Notes under the pieces: model-generated | What the model was told of the DNA's origin: nothing | Database searches by the model: none | The model's input: the letters and a program-made list of their open reading frames with translations, nothing else | Program-made: the position numbers and the translations under genes | NCBI GenBank assembly: GCA_004764695.1 | Contig: SMSO01000031.1 | Location: 4,077,048 to 4,141,047 of the forward strand | DNA: 64,000 bases | Direction of reading: 5' to 3' | Origin: Schizochytrium sp. TIO01 | Lineage: Eukaryota; Sar; Bigyra; Thraustochytrida; Thraustochytriidae | Part shown: positions 1 through 12,072 of the stretch, piece after piece | How the letters are laid out: each line of letters starts with the position of its first letter | How positions within the stretch are numbered: the stretch's first letter is position 1

Positions 1-64
1 GCCAGCGGACAAGCACGCAAGCAGGCAAGCAAGCAAGAGCACCAGCGAGGAAGGAAGCCAAAAT

Positions 65-103
65 GAGAAGAAGAAGAGGAGAAGAAGAAGAAGAAGAAGA
101 ACA
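65..103. repeat. (GAA)n microsatellite
   Basis: An imperfect GAA/GAG trinucleotide run lies in the leader region upstream of importin alpha. It is purine-only on the + strand. GCAA-type repeats precede it at about 15-36. Confidence 0.85.
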
Positions 104-194
104 CTGTGACCTCTAGTAGCAGTAGTCACTAGGGGCGGATAGCCTTAACTGCTAGGAGAGAAGAAGGCCAAGAAGACAGAGCGATGATATTAAA

Positions 195-240
195 GAAAAT
201 AAATAATAAAAATAATAAATAAATAAATAAATAAAAAGAA
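195..240. repeat. (AAAT)n A/T-rich microsatellite
   Basis: AAAT and AAT repeats lie between the GAA run and the importin alpha start. No coding potential is seen. Confidence 0.75.
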
Positions 241-565
241 AGAAAGTATTTGTTTGATGACTACTGCAAAATGGGTGAATGAAAGGAAGAAGTAGAAGAG
301 AGAAAGAGAGTGACAGAAGCAGCAGACCCTCTTCGACCGAGTTCGCTCATTCCGCGGCCCGCCGTCCCCGTTTCGCGCCCTTTGCAGCAGTAGCCCTCGG
401 CCTCTGCTCCCTCCCTCCGCCGCGTCCTCTATCTGTTCCGCGCGAGCCAGGCCTATCGAGGGATCACTCACCCTTCGTGAGACCGCTTTCTCGCCGCTTC
501 ACTCGCTTCATATCCTTTGATAGCACTCGACAAACAAACAAGGAGCTAATCAATCCAATCTAATC
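241..565 (+). promoter_or_regulatory. Putative promoter/5' leader of importin alpha
   Basis: This is the gene-free stretch directly upstream of the importin alpha ATG. The last 200 bases are C/T-rich and lead into an A-rich segment before the start codon (A at -3 would favour initiation). No canonical TATA box was recognised. The promoter role is inferred from position only. Confidence 0.35.
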
Positions 566-2191
566 ATGTCTGCCTTCGGAGATCTTGGTGGCCAGGCCGG
601 CCCCGGCGAGAGCGTCAAGGGCGGTGTGGATCTTCTTGAGGCTCGCAAGAACCGTGAGGAGACCTCTGTTCAGATTCGCAAGCAGAAGAAGGCCGATCGT
701 CTTCGCCAGCGCCGGCGCCAGGACCCCTCCACCGAGGCGCAGAGCTCTATGGGCGGCGCTGCCGCTCCTCAGCCGCGCCAAGCTGATATCCCCTTGTACG
801 TTCAGGGTGTGATGGGAAATGACCCGAACGAGTGGCTTGTGCACACCAAGAACTTCCGCCGTTTGCTTTCAATTGAGCAGGACCCCCCCATCCGCAACGT
901 TATCGAGAGCGGCGTGGTGCCGCGCTTCGTGGAGTTTCTCCAGTTTGAGTCTAACACTCGTCTGCAGTTTGAGGCCGCCTGGGCTCTTACCAACATTGCC
1001 AGTGGTACTCCCGAGGAGACCAAGGTTGTGATCGAGGCTGGCGCCATCCCTATCTTTGTGCGTCTTCTCGCCTCTCCCGAGGAGGATGTCCGCGAGCAGG
1101 CCGTCTGGGCCCTCGGTAACATTGCTGGTGACGGCCACGAGTGCCGCAAGCAGGTTCTCGACTGCAATGCTCTCCCTGCTCTTTTGGCTCAAATCAATAA
1201 CACTGCTAAGTTGAGCATGCTCCGCAATGCCACCTGGACTCTGTCTAACTTCTGCAGAGGCCGCCCGGCACCTAACTTTGAGACCGTCAGGCCTGCGCTT
1301 AAGACTCTCGCACTTCTCGTGTACCACGAGGACGTGGATGTCCTCACCGATGCCTGCTGGGCGCTCTCTTACCTCTCTGACGGACCCAACGAGACCAACA
1401 TCCAGGCTGTCATCGAGAGCGGTGTTGTACCCAGATGCATTGAGCTCCTCATGCACAACAGCACTGGCGTTAAGACCCCCGCTCTCCGCACCGTTGGTAA
1501 CATCGTGACTGGAGACGACTACCAGACACAGGTCGTCGTTGGTAACGGAGCTCTTGTGCACCTCCTCGCGCTCCTCTCCCATGAGCGCAAGGGTATCCGC
1601 AAGGAGGCCTGCTGGACCATTTCCAACATCACAGCTGGTAGCCGCGACCAGATCCAGGCTGTCATCGATGCGAAGATCATCCCTATTCTTATCCACCTTC
1701 TCGACCAGGAGGAGCTCGATATCAAGAAGGAGGCTGCTTGGGCTATCTCTAACGCCACATCAGGAGGCACGCCTGAGCAGATTAAGATCCTTGTAGAGGC
1801 TGGATGCATTCGTCCGTACTGCGACCTCATCCAGCTCCCGGATGTCCGTGTGCGCAAGGTTGCTCTTGAGGGACTTGATAACATCCTCAAGGTCGGAGAG
1901 CAGGAGAAGATGGTCTCCGGTGAGAACCCGTTTGCTCGTAGCATCATTGAGGAGCAGGGTGACGAGCGTATCATTGAGCTCACCCACATGCAGGACTCTG
2001 AGGTCGCGGAGAAGGCACACAAGATCTACCAGACCTATTTTGCTGATACCGACGATGACTACCTTGATGACGGTCCTGACGTCGATGAGTCTGGCCAGCA
2101 GTTTTCTTTTGGCCAGAACCCGCCTTCCCAGCCCTTTGGTGGCAACCAGGGTGGCCAGGGTGGCGGCTTCTCTTTCAACAACATGCAGTAA
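566..2191 (+). CDS. Importin subunit alpha (karyopherin alpha)
   Basis: This 541-residue single-exon gene encodes the nuclear-import adaptor that binds classical nuclear localisation signals and hands cargo to importin beta. The importin-beta-binding region occupies about residues 10-55, with the basic cluster [11 protein letters not shown] at 41-51. It is followed by tandem ARM repeats to about residue 500, each with the recurring W-x-x-x-N pattern that lines the NLS groove (for example [10 protein letters not shown] and [11 protein letters not shown]). The acidic, glycine-rich tail has FSFG/PFGG-like motifs and ends in GGFSFNNM, as in plant and fungal importin alphas. Length matches the family (about 520-550). 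The ATG at 566 sits just before the IBB region, and no upstream in-frame Met is needed. The codon bias toward C-ending codons suggests high expression. Family assignment is firm; which paralogue cannot be told. Confidence 0.97.
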   Translation: MSAFGDLGGQAGPGESVKGGVDLLEARKNREETSVQIRKQKKADRLRQRRRQDPSTEAQSSMGGAAAPQPRQADIPLYVQGVMGNDPNEWLVHTKNFRRLLSIEQDPPIRNVIESGVVPRFVEFLQFESNTRLQFEAAWALTNIASGTPEETKVVIEAGAIPIFVRLLASPEEDVREQAVWALGNIAGDGHECRKQVLDCNALPALLAQINNTAKLSMLRNATWTLSNFCRGRPAPNFETVRPALKTLALLVYHEDVDVLTDACWALSYLSDGPNETNIQAVIESGVVPRCIELLMHNSTGVKTPALRTVGNIVTGDDYQTQVVVGNGALVHLLALLSHERKGIRKEACWTISNITAGSRDQIQAVIDAKIIPILIHLLDQEELDIKKEAAWAISNATSGGTPEQIKILVEAGCIRPYCDLIQLPDVRVRKVALEGLDNILKVGEQEKMVSGENPFARSIIEEQGDERIIELTHMQDSEVAEKAHKIYQTYFADTDDDYLDDGPDVDESGQQFSFGQNPPSQPFGGNQGGQGGGFSFNNMQ

Positions 2192-4484
2192 GGTTAGCTT
2201 ACGATACATGGATCAATGGGTCTAATTATTGTTTGAGCCAACCGAATTCTGCACCTTGTTAATGTATATGTCTGCGTGAAAAGGGTCATCCGTTGACGAC
2301 ATATATAGACAGGTACAATATCGTGCAGTTCTGCTCGACATTCTGACCTGCTTTATCTATCATCAGATTTAGAATTACACACACTACACTCTTGCCTGTA
2401 TTCTTTTCGTACGGCAAGCTGAAAGATGGAAGAAGGCGGGAATTTATTCGCTCCAACTGTTCCCTCTCTTCTTTCTTCTTTCCTACTTTTTGTTTTTTGC
2501 TCAGTGCCCTTCCTTATCACCGCACGCTGGCCTCACATATAATGTGACATCTTCTTTTTCAATAAAAGGAAAGGAGATGTCGAAGAGGAGAATCCATCAA
2601 TTATTTCTCCTTTTTTCCAGTCTGCGACATGGTTTGGCGCTTGTAAGAAATAAAAAAACACACACACAAAACACAACCAAACACACACCAAAGTTGTACT
2701 GACCAGTCAAGGAGTTTGTATGACCTAAATATCAAACATGGAGAAAATTACAGTCGTCCTAAATCCAGGCTGTCTCTCTGATCTTTGATATTGGGGCTAG
2801 ATCTTCTAAGCTGCTGTAGGTTAGCTTTGCTTTTATGCGTACGCACAGAATACGTGAAGCCTCTAGAGTTCGGATGAAAGCTCTATATCTGCGTGGGTCC
2901 TGTTGTACTCCGTTTGCATGTATATTCTCTTCTTTTGAACCTTGTTCTATTTCATTGCACGTTTGTGCGTAAAATGGACTGAGTGAGCTCAAGAAGATGT
3001 TTTGATTACATACGGAAGGTAGTTCATTGGAATCCTCGTGTTTGTTTTCATTCAGTATTTTATGAGGCCACTCCGTATTTAACCGGGGGCAAGTGGGGGG
3101 TGGAAGGAGTTTGGCTCAAGTCTTGTTCCTGCAGTGGGAAGAATATCTCCTATCATATCGCTGATCCAAGAAGATCATTTTCCTTGGGCAGGCTCTGGTC
3201 CTGGTGCCTAGGGATTACAAGCGATTTGAAAGTTGGCTGAGTGGTTGATTTATTCTGTTCTACCAGGTTGCAAGTAATGCCCAAGCGTTCTTCTTTCTCC
3301 CTCTTTACCTCATCAGCTCGCAACATACACACTACACTTCTCTGTTTGGATCAGGGAAGCATTACACACCACATCCCTTTCAAAGATGAAAAATCAACAC
3401 AAACAAAATTTATAAGTAAAAGGAGGACTGGAAGCATCTGGCCTTCAGGAACTCCATCCTTCAGCATAATTGCTTTTGACATATGACACACACTCTTGTA
3501 GCGAAGTCCGGTGGTCCACTGAACCTCATGAGTAGTGACCTCGACTGGTAATTCCTTCTCATGGCATGCATCCATCAGACAGTGCTCATGAAACACCCTG
3601 TTGGACAACCACTTGGCTATGAGACAGACACACAAACAATGTTTGATGAAACACATATCCACAATCATTACTACTCACACTGTATAAAGACACACACACA
3701 GCATGCATCCAAGGTATGCATAGGCTTATTCCATGGCCAGTTCTTGCTGCAAAGCCAAGCAGATAAATTTTCGGGTGAACTTCTCGACCTGATTCCTTGA
3801 AAAATCCCCAGACATGAGCTCTATCTACATCATATGAGATTGACTGCGTAACACAGGTTTCGAGTTCGCATAATGCCAGGAAATCCGTCTGGCTTATTGT
3901 GCTTGTTGTCTTGTGTGTGTTCTGCTAGAATCTCATTCAATGGTGTGGGAAATGTCGAATCCTTAGGCTTGTTGAACATCTATCTATTATCATCACGCTT
4001 GCCTTGACTTGCGTATTCCTTGATCCTAATTCAAGTCCAGGTTTTATCTTGCACGGCCAGAATATTGTATTATTTTATTCTGAGTTATTGCATATGGGAT
4101 TGTCTGCAAACATAATGCTTGAATTCTCCTCGTGTGACTTTAGCTCTTGTTCTCAAAGCTTGCCTTTGTTAATTAAATAGGGAAAAAAAACAAACGATAA
4201 CTTGCTCCACACAAACCCGGTGCTCCCGGCATATATATTTTCGTTTTTTCTTGGTCCTCTTCACTAGGTACAGTACACAAAACAGAAGATCGACGAGTAT
4301 GGATTGCTCGCATGTGCCGTGTTTTCAATTTAAATATTACGATTCCTTTCCCGGGAGTGAGTGCTGCAGTGAATGCCCTGGAATAGAAACGTGTTCCAAA
4401 GGATTTGAAACCTCGCCCTTACAAAGAAAAAACATCCATATAAGTGATGCCCTCCCTTTCGTGTAAATGTGTGCATCTCTAGAA
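2192..4484. other. Intergenic region with importin alpha 3' UTR
   Basis: About 2.3 kb separates the importin alpha stop from the stop of the convergent RING-CH gene. It starts with a pyrimidine-rich 3' UTR and a poly(A)-like hexamer. Only short open frames (105 residues or fewer) without recognisable motifs occur on either strand. Several CA-rich runs (about 2655-2690 and 3690-3700) are present. Nothing else was recognised. Confidence 0.6.
2561..2566 (+). terminator. Candidate poly(A) signal of importin alpha
   Basis: AATAAA lies 370 nt after the stop codon and follows a T-rich tract. It is the first canonical hexamer seen downstream. Use is not proven. Confidence 0.35.
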
Positions 4485-5684
4485 TTAATCTTCATTTGTA
4501 GTGGATTTTGTGGGCTCCAGAATTTTCTCGCCGAACCGCTGCAGTAAGAGCAGCGTCGCGCTCTTGATCGCCATGAAGGCGGTATGAGCACAGAAAAGAA
4601 TGCCTACTGTAAACATTGTTCGGGAAAAAGTCTCGTTGGTATGCGTAGCAAGTGATGCTCCAATAAAGAGAACGTTAGGGTTTTCAAAAAAGAATGCAGA
4701 CAAATCTACATGTTGACGTATGCGCCAGTATTGCTGGTCAATGAGCCGGGCTAGATGCACAAATGCTCCTGTAGCACTTACAACGGCAAGGCCTGCTAGA
4801 TGGAATTCTACAAACTCCTTATAGCGCCCAAGGTAACGGTGCGTAGCTCGTCGCAAAGGCTGACTCATGCGATCCAAAACGACTTCATGAGTGCCTGTAG
4901 CGTGAAGAATGTGCGCCGTAATATGCACAGCAATTATGAGTACGATCGCAGCAACAAATGTGCAAACATGATCACTTGCAGCAAATTCGATGTATTTGGC
5001 AACCTTTGTTCGCGCAAACAAATACTTGAAGCCACATTGTGGGCACTTGTAAAATGCAGAGCTTGATGGAGAGTTTAAGCGCCATTGGTTGAGACATTCT
5101 ATATGCACGTATTGCATTGTACCGCGGCAAAGGCACGGTGAGATGAGTCGGCTTTGCCAAAATCCATCCTCCTCCTGATCTTGAAAGCAAATCCGACATG
5201 TTTTATTTGTGTCGCTGCTTCTGCTCTCTTCTATGCCTGAGTCTCGATTGGCAGTGTCAGTATTCCTTTCTGGTGCATTCCTTGGAGTATCGTTGCTTTC
5301 AAATGGGTTCTCTGGAGGTTCTTCGCCGGTCGGTGTGGCGTTTCCTTGCAGATTGAGTGAAGAGTGCTGTTGTGCCAGGTTTTGCTGATAAGGGCGCTTC
5401 GGAACAACCAAGAACACAGAGCTGTTAGAGACGATGTCTATGGAGTCCAGCACACCCAGCACACGACCTTGGTGCACAATTCTCGCTTCAGGCCACCCAA
5501 ATTCATCAAGTGCTGCTCTTTGCAAATCCAGAAGAGATACCGTGGGTGCTTCGCAAGCAATGGTGGCTCGCAGATCCCCAGTTACGGACCTCATCGTGAG
5601 CCAAAACTGAGGCTGGTCTCGAAGAAAGTCTTCGTCTTCTTCATCTTTTCCTTCTAGTTCGCTACCAACGCGTCGACGACGCAT
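4485..5684 (-). CDS. Membrane RING-CH (MARCH-type) E3 ubiquitin ligase with ubiquitin-like N-terminus
   Basis: This 399-residue protein is predicted to transfer ubiquitin to membrane proteins of the endomembrane system. Residues 163-217 form a C4HC3 RING-CH finger: C163-x2-C166, C184-x-C186, H194-x2-C197, C214-x2-C217. Four hydrophobic segments follow (about 240-260, 293-312, 328-346, 357-380), as in multi-pass MARCH proteins. Residues about 30-96 look like a ubiquitin-like fold: alternating hydrophobic strands, a helix around LLDLQRAALDEFG, then HQGRVLGVLDSIDIV, which resembles the ubiquitin QDKEGI..L.D pattern. Residues 100-160 are a polar linker. The start at 5684 has a basic MRRRR N-terminus and no signal peptide. 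It converges with importin alpha. The RING-CH call is firm; the ubiquitin-like call is by eye. Confidence 0.88.
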   Translation of the reverse strand: MRRRRVGSELEGKDEEDEDFLRDQPQFWLTMRSVTGDLRATIACEAPTVSLLDLQRAALDEFGWPEARIVHQGRVLGVLDSIDIVSNSSVFLVVPKRPYQQNLAQQHSSLNLQGNATPTGEEPPENPFESNDTPRNAPERNTDTANRDSGIEESRSSDTNKTCRICFQDQEEDGFWQSRLISPCLCRGTMQYVHIECLNQWRLNSPSSSAFYKCPQCGFKYLFARTKVAKYIEFAASDHVCTFVAAIVLIIAVHITAHILHATGTHEVVLDRMSQPLRRATHRYLGRYKEFVEFHLAGLAVVSATGAFVHLARLIDQQYWRIRQHVDLSAFFFENPNVLFIGASLATHTNETFSRTMFTVGILFCAHTAFMAIKSATLLLLQRFGEKILEPTKSTTNED

Positions 5685-7194
5685 GGTTCACTTTTACTGG
5701 CCTGTCAGCCCAATCTTAAACTTTGATCACTGCTGCTCCTGCTCCTCCTCCTCCTTCTTTAACTGTTGCTTTTACTGCTATCTCAGGAGGATATCTTAAA
5801 AGAAATTAAAAAAGCATCTTCTTGGTAGCCTAGAGGCTAGATTAATCTCCAGCTATTTTCGTCAGTAGGAGCATGCGAAGCTATGTGTAGCTTTCTATAC
5901 CATGTTCGCGAGGGGCCCTTCCTTAGTCACCACTTTGTAGCTTTTCAGCTTTTCAGCTCTTCAGTATTTGGCCCATTTCGCGGCCATATCACATTCCCGC
6001 AAACCAGAGATAAATCGCCTTGCCTAGCCACCAGAGGCTGCTCTTATCCGCCCTTCGACCCTGCAGAAAGAAACTCAAGTAAAGACAATCCTTCACGGGA
6101 TGAATAAATAAAATCACTCCTGCAACGAAGAAATCACCGCGTATGTCCAAGCTTGTGTGGTGCTTTGCCCTCCGTTACTGTGAGTGACAAGGCCAAGTGC
6201 AGACTGCGCAAGTGCAGACTGCGCATGCGAATCGTGGTAATCCCTGAAGAGGGTAATAAATTTGCCAGGAAAAGTCTCATGCACCAGACCTTGGCTGTCG
6301 AGCTAAAACGAACAGCGTGCACGAGGTGTTGAAGGACCTGGACTCATCGTTGATGAACTCAGTCAAGGTTGGTGGAGGTACTTACAATGAAGCATCCTTG
6401 TCAGCATCATTCAACTGACAGCTAGCTATCCAAAATCAGACAAAATGTAGGAACCTGAAACCTTCGTCTGTCGCAAGTGAATTGGTTAGTCCCTAGGCAC
6501 CTAGGGACGTACTGCGCCAGTTCACAAGATCTTGGAGAGAGCTCCCGCACGGGCAGCACAGCATTACCAGTGATTGGTCACCGTGGCACACCTCTGTTGT
6601 AAACTTGACTTTGAACAACGCAAATACATTAAATGAACAATTGAATAAATGAAGCAAATGAAGAAATGAAGCAAACGAATAAAGGAATAAAGGTAATGAA
6701 GGAAATGAAAAGCTCCCTCTGCATAGTAGAAGGTCTCAGCAGTTCTGCCAACTTCTATCCCACCACCACACAGCCAACTGAAAGCATAAGGGCGTAGGGA
6801 AGGGCCAGGTCGGCAAGCAGCGCGAGCAAGACCACACAACTGTCAGCCTCTGTGCTTGCGCGGCCTCGTGCTATATACGCGATTGATCTGATCGTGGATT
6901 CCTTCTGCTTTGTTTGTTAATGATAATAACAATAACAATAACAATAACTACGAGTCATGATAAAGCCTGAGTATCCCTTCAACCAAACAACCTGGAGATA
7001 GAAACCCTCGCAGCTCGAGGAGCTGGATGTCGCAAAGGATAGGGGTTGGAGTCCTGGGCGCTCAGCCTGCAGCGCAAGAGACTGCGGTGGTGCTGGTAAG
7101 AGCGGCTTGAGTAGGCAGCGGGGCGCAGCCGGCCGGCGCGGAAGGAGGCGACATCCATCACTCCTTCATCGGTAGATCCGCGGATACGGCTTTC
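5685..7194. other. Start of gene desert
   Basis: About 1.5 kb upstream of the RING-CH gene, holding its presumed promoter. Only short frames without motifs occur. Imperfect AATGAA repeats (about 6625-6710) and AATAAC repeats (6918-6946) are present. No gene was recognised. Confidence 0.6.
6918..6946. repeat. (AATAAC)n repeat
   Basis: A short hexanucleotide array of about four units, next to a GC-rich block. Confidence 0.7.
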
Positions 7195-8491
7195 TAATGA
7201 AGAATAAATACCGTCATCACTTAAAATACAATTTAATATAAACAAAAGTTTTTCAAAAGGTTTTGATAAGTTTTTGAAACCTCGTCATTAAAAAACAATT
7301 AAAAACATTTATTGTTTTAAATAATTTTAAAGATACTTTTTATTTATTCAATCGAAAACATTCTGGCGTGAGTATTAAAAAAAGAAAAGAAAAAAGATTT
7401 GTTATTTAAAAAGAATATATGCATTTGGTATTACTTCGCAAAGCAAAAGAACTAATAAAAACAGATGCATATATATAGTTTTCAATTCCGTTTAACGCAA
7501 GTCATTCATACGTAAGCGGCTGAAGAAAGAAGGCCGGCACTCAGCCGAAACAAGGCAGAGCGTAAAATCCCTCTGTGAGGAGCAGTAATTCAGCAAGTGC
7601 GTTCGTTATCATCCCATCGCAGTAAGCACCAGAATAGTCATCAGTCATTCAGAGGAGCGGATCGTAGTCACAGCTCGAATACAAACCTCAGAAGCAAGCC
7701 CCTCACAATCACAAGCAGCTGTATCAGTATACTTCTCTCTCCCCTTTCTCTCCCCGCTTTCCCATGGGGCCAAGAATCGATCGCAGCTTGTGAGGAGAGG
7801 CTGAGTTCTTGCCGCCCCTCTCGGAGAAACCTGCCTCCTGGAAGCGCAGTCCCTGAGGCCCGAGTGGGGAGGCTGCGCAGGCCCGAGCTACAGGATTTCC
7901 CGAGAGCAGGCGGGGCAGGATTTCCAGGAAGAGCGTCCTCTCTTGTGAGGGGCGCCGTGGGATGTAGATATGAGAGGCGCAGAGAGAAGAAACTCCGGTC
8001 TGGTCGTGACTGCCGCTGAGAGGTCAGGCAGCTCAGGCCTGGGAAAGTCCGGCGACCGCCCTGGTTTCTTGGCTGCGGGTCCCCCTGAAAAGGCTGGAGC
8101 GCTTTAGCTGCGAAGTAGTAGCTTTCCTCCAAAGCTTGTTTGCTTTGGTGCGAAAGCTAGAGCTTTCCGGCCTGCTCCCCGTCAGAAAGCTATTAGCTTG
8201 GGGCCAGCCCTCTCATCCGCGTGATCAGCGGACGCACAGCAGCCACAAGGAGGGCTAGCCTAGGGAAAACTTTGCCTCCCTGAAGTTGCTCTTTCGTGCA
8301 CTTTCTCGGACCTAGAACAGAATGGAGTGGAAGCAGCGACGAACTCACCTTTTTTGTTTGTCTTCCGTTTCTCCCCTTCTTTTAAAAATTAATTTTGAAA
8401 AGTACTTAGTGCTCTGGATAAACAGATAAATAAATGAAATAAAACCAGAAAACTCTAGCTGGAGAAAACGACTGCGAGATAACTGAAGGAA

Positions 8492-8522
8492 ATCCATCCA
8501 TCCATCCATCCGTCCATCCATC
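8492..8522. repeat. (ATCC)n microsatellite
   Basis: Seven to eight ATCC units with one variant, followed by ATTA repeats. Confidence 0.85.
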
Positions 8523-8830
8523 AATTAATTAATTACCCAATCGACCTAGACATCGATCCATCCCTTCGCATTACATCTCTTCGGTACGTATACTGCATTC
8601 CTTCACGCTCGCTCCCTCGCCGCCCCGCCCTAACAATCGCTCACACTCCTCGCTCGCTCGCTCTGCTCAAGAAACGAAGCCAATCGATAGAAATGAGGTA
8701 TTTATTACACAATAACTCAACGTAGCAGCTGCCAAAACCAAGAAGCGACAACGAGCAAGCTTCTTCGCCCTCCCAGCGAACGGGTTGGCTAGGCAGCCGC
8801 CTGATTGCAGTGCTCACAGGCAACGAGGCA

Positions 8831-8870
8831 ATGAATAAATGAATGAATGAATGAATGAATGAATGAATGA
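8831..8870. repeat. (GAAT)n microsatellite
   Basis: Ten tetranucleotide units with one variant at the left end. The same motif recurs at 13120. Confidence 0.9.
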
Positions 8871-9200
8871 GGTTGATTGATTGCTCAAGGGAGGACAGCG
8901 AAGGAGCGAAGGAGAAGAAAGCAAGCAAGCAAACGAAAAACTGAGGAACACTTTGCCTGCTTCTTTCTTTTGTGTTCGAAGTGGTGGTGCACTTGCACTT
9001 GCACTTGCTAGCATGCTTGCTTGTGCCTGCTGGTACAAAGAGGAGCTGAAGGAAGTCGTCAGCAAGTGAAATAAGATAGGATCAAAACCTGCCAATCGAT
9101 CTTTCATCTTTTTTTGTTTGTTTGTTTATCTCTCATCATTGATACCGACTGCTTCAAGGCGGCTTTTTTGCTTCCGGAGAAAACGGATTGCATATGGGGT

Positions 9201-9250
9201 TTCTTTCTTCTTTCTTTCTTACTTACTTTCTTTCTTTCTTTCTTTCTTCT
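9201..9250. repeat. (CTTT)n microsatellite
   Basis: A polypyrimidine run with CTTT units and one ACTT interruption. It is followed 50 bp on by the complementary-type (AAAAG)n run at 9301-9320. Confidence 0.85.
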
Positions 9251-9300
9251 ATTGTGTACGTACCATCTTTATATACGATTGAAGAGGAAAAGTAGCAATG

Positions 9301-9320
9301 AAAAGAAAAGAAAAGAAAAG
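9301..9320. repeat. (AAAAG)4 microsatellite
   Basis: Four pentanucleotide units. The motif recurs at 52922-52948. Confidence 0.85.
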
Positions 9321-9993
9321 AGTAGAAACGAAAAGAAGTTTCTCCGGTACTGATGAAAGCAACTGAGGAGCTTCGCCTCGAACCAGAAGAACTCACGTCC
9401 GAGCAGGCCTGCTTTGTGTTCCTCCCGCGGGCCAAAGCCTTCTGCGCCCACCCCTCCAGCTCCCGCTCGCGCCCTCGCTCCGCGCAGAATCCTCTGCCAC
9501 GAGCAAGCTAAAGCAGCGTGCTCTCTCGCTCGCTCGCTCGCCCGCTTGCTTGCTTGTTTCTTCTGCTTCAGATGGAGCCCTTTCCTTTGTGAATTAGTTC
9601 ACTTCTTCAATCTCATCGATGAATAAGCCCAAACAAACATACAGACTTAAATCTTTTCCCTTTTCCCCTTTTTCAATTGTTTTTTAAACTTTAAAAAATA
9701 AGATTTTTTATTTTTTTTTAAATATATATATATAAATATTGTATTTAGAAAAGATTGAGAACAGCATCGTTTAAAGAATAACACAAAAAGGGGGATAGAA
9801 AGAAGTCAATCATCGAAATCAGATCAAAGCTCAGAAGAAGAAGAATATGAAGAAATTGCAATGACAATCAGTCAGTCAAACAAACAATTGATACACATCT
9901 CTCTCTCTCTCCTCGCCTGAATCACAAAGCAGCGAGAGCTCGCTCACTCCTCAGGCAGCCCAGCCACCAGCCACGCTTCCCCGCCGCCCACTC

Positions 9994-10019
9994 GGTCAGT
10001 CAGTCAGTCAGTCAGTCAG
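9994..10019. repeat. (GTCA)n microsatellite
   Basis: Six to seven GTCA units. A shorter copy of the same motif occurs at about 17590-17612. Confidence 0.85.
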
Positions 10020-10163
10020 AAGGTGGGCAGGCAGAGCACAAACGAACCAAGCGGCCCCGGGCCCTCTCCATCTCTCCACGCCCTGCCCTGCCTGCTCTGC
10101 GGCAGCCTCGCCAGCGGGCCCTCTCTCCCTCCCTCTCACGCCAGCGAGCGAGGTCCCCAAGGC

Positions 10164-10290
10164 GATCAATCAAGACATCAACATATCAATCAATCAAGCC
10201 ATCAATACATCAATTTATACATCAAGACCTCAATTTATGCATCAATACATCAATACGTCAATCAATACATTAATCATACATCAGTTGATT
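10164..10290. repeat. Degenerate (ATCA)n repeat region
   Basis: About 125 bp of diverged ATCA/ATCAAT/ATACATCA units. The degeneracy suggests an older array than the perfect ones nearby. Confidence 0.75.
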
Positions 10291-10347
10291 ATTTCCATCC
10301 AACTCCGCGTTCCTGCGTGCGACTGACTGTTCCTTGGACCGAAGAGG

Positions 10348-10402
10348 CACTCACTCACTCACTCACTCACTCACTCACTCACTCACTCACTCACTCACTC
10401 AC
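10348..10402. repeat. (CACT)n microsatellite
   Basis: Thirteen to fourteen perfect tetranucleotide units. They create an apparent SLTH-repeat open frame that is not a gene. Confidence 0.92.
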
Positions 10403-11168
10403 GCATCACTTCCTGTCGGTCGGCTTCCAAGTTTTTAGTTTGTTTGTCAACAAATCCATCGATGGAAAGCCTCCGAGAGCAGGGAAACGGAGAGGACGGA
10501 GCTTCTGCTTTCTTTCTCCTCAAAGGCCGCGAGGAACTTTCACAAGTTTGGGGAAACATATTGAAGAAGTCCAATGGATTTCACTGCGCACCTAAACCAG
10601 ACCAATAAAATAATAAAATAATAAAATACTGAAATAATAAGAAAACAGCAAAAGCAATAACAGTAATAATAAAAGTAACAAACAGTAGCACAGATGTATA
10701 TATAAATAATATACCGGCTAATTCCATGTTTTAGAGCAAGTAAGGAGTGCTGATGACTGCTTCCGTGTAGGAGATGCTACAAATTGAGACGAGACTTGTA
10801 AGTTTCGAAGTGAATAGCTTCTTGCAAGCTCTGCAGAGCGCCTCTCCTCTTAGGGTCGGCACACACACAGTGGATTCAAAGCTACGGCGTCTGCTTCGAG
10901 GCGTATAACACCGCTGGAGGCCAGACTTCTTGGGTCTCAGTCTGCCAAGTCGGGCCAAGCAGAAGCACCAGCACAGGCAGCTTGAGCCCTGCCTGCCTGC
11001 CCGCCTGCCCGCCTGCCTGCTTGAGAAAGCCCGCGGAGGAGGACGAGGAGGAGGAGGAGAGAGACGATTCGCGCTTTGCAGGACCAAGTCTTGGATGTTA
11101 TGAGGGAGGAGGTGCGTACGAATGCGCTCCGTTGCAACGTCGTGAACTACGAGATTGGAAATGAACAC

Positions 11169-11234
11169 GTGAGTGAGTGAGTGAGTGAGTGAGTGAGTAA
11201 GTGAATGGGTGAATGAATTAATTAATGAATGAAT
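11169..11234. repeat. (GAGT)n to (GAAT)n compound microsatellite
   Basis: GAGT units grade into GAAT and ATTA units. It is the near-complement of the CACT array at 10348. Confidence 0.88.
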
Positions 11235-11733
11235 ACCCAGCTACGGGGAAGTAAGCAGCGCCACGAGCAAAAGGATGTACGCCTCCTCGAGATCGCTCGA
11301 GCTCGAGCTTGGGTCTGCGCGCCCTTGAAGGTAAGCGATGGGTTTGGCGAACAGCTTGGCCTGGGCGGATAAACTTGCGAAGCTAGTGAGTGCTGCCAGT
11401 TAGTTAGCTGGTGATGGCTCAGAAACCAGCGCCACGAAGGAGGCCAGCACAAGCCTGAACACAAAGCCTGAGCTGCCATCTCCATTTCGCCATAACGTCA
11501 CAACGCCCAACCTGTGCATTCTGGGCGAGACAACAGGCACGGGATGCCTTGAACGCAGCTCCTGTTTGTTTGCCAACCAGGCGACCTGCAGCCAGAACAT
11601 TGATCAACAAACACAGATTCCTGCGGACGAACGAGCGCTGCAGTGCGTTGACCAGCCAGGGTCTCGTCTCCTTCGTTCGTTTCCTGCGCCTGCGATGTTG
11701 TGCGCCCACATCAGTCAATCAATCAGCCAGCAA

Positions 11734-11772
11734 TGCTGCTGCTGCTGCTGCGGCTGCTGTCGCTGTTGCTGT
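11734..11772. repeat. (GCT)n microsatellite
   Basis: An imperfect GCT/GTT trinucleotide run in a GC-rich block. Confidence 0.85.
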
Positions 11773-12044
11773 GCCTTGTGAGTGAGTTGATTCCCAAGTC
11801 ATTCAATCATGGCCATCGAAAGGAGGTCCTCCTCCGTCCTGGCCAGCACCAGATGGAGCAGGTGATGCCAGCTGCAGCGAGGCTTCTCCATCTCTGCGAA
11901 ACCGAAGCCATCATCAGCCACAGATTCGCTCTTCTTCTGGTGCTTCTTGCCGCGCTCCGCCCTAAGTTAGCACTCGCGTGCGTGAGGAGAACAGCCGCAG
12001 ATGAGGGCGAGCTAGCTCAGGTGATCCTGCTTCCCGCTGATCAG

Positions 12045-12072
12045 TTCTCTCTCTCTCTCTCTCTCTCTCTCC
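12045..12072. repeat. (CT)n dinucleotide repeat
   Basis: Fourteen CT units. A shorter CT run occurs near 9898. Confidence 0.9.

Noticed and set aside
7030-7080. GGTTGGAGTCC resembling a tRNA B box
   Set aside because: No matching A box or cloverleaf at the proper distance; the stem does not pair.
7597-8132. Two overlapping antisense frames of 140 and 154 residues
   Set aside because: Both lie in one GC-rich desert block; neither has a recognisable motif, and length is explained by few stops at high GC.
10023-10595. 190-residue + strand frame
   Set aside because: It is built from (ATCA)n and (CACT)n repeats and GC-rich flank, with no domain or codon bias.
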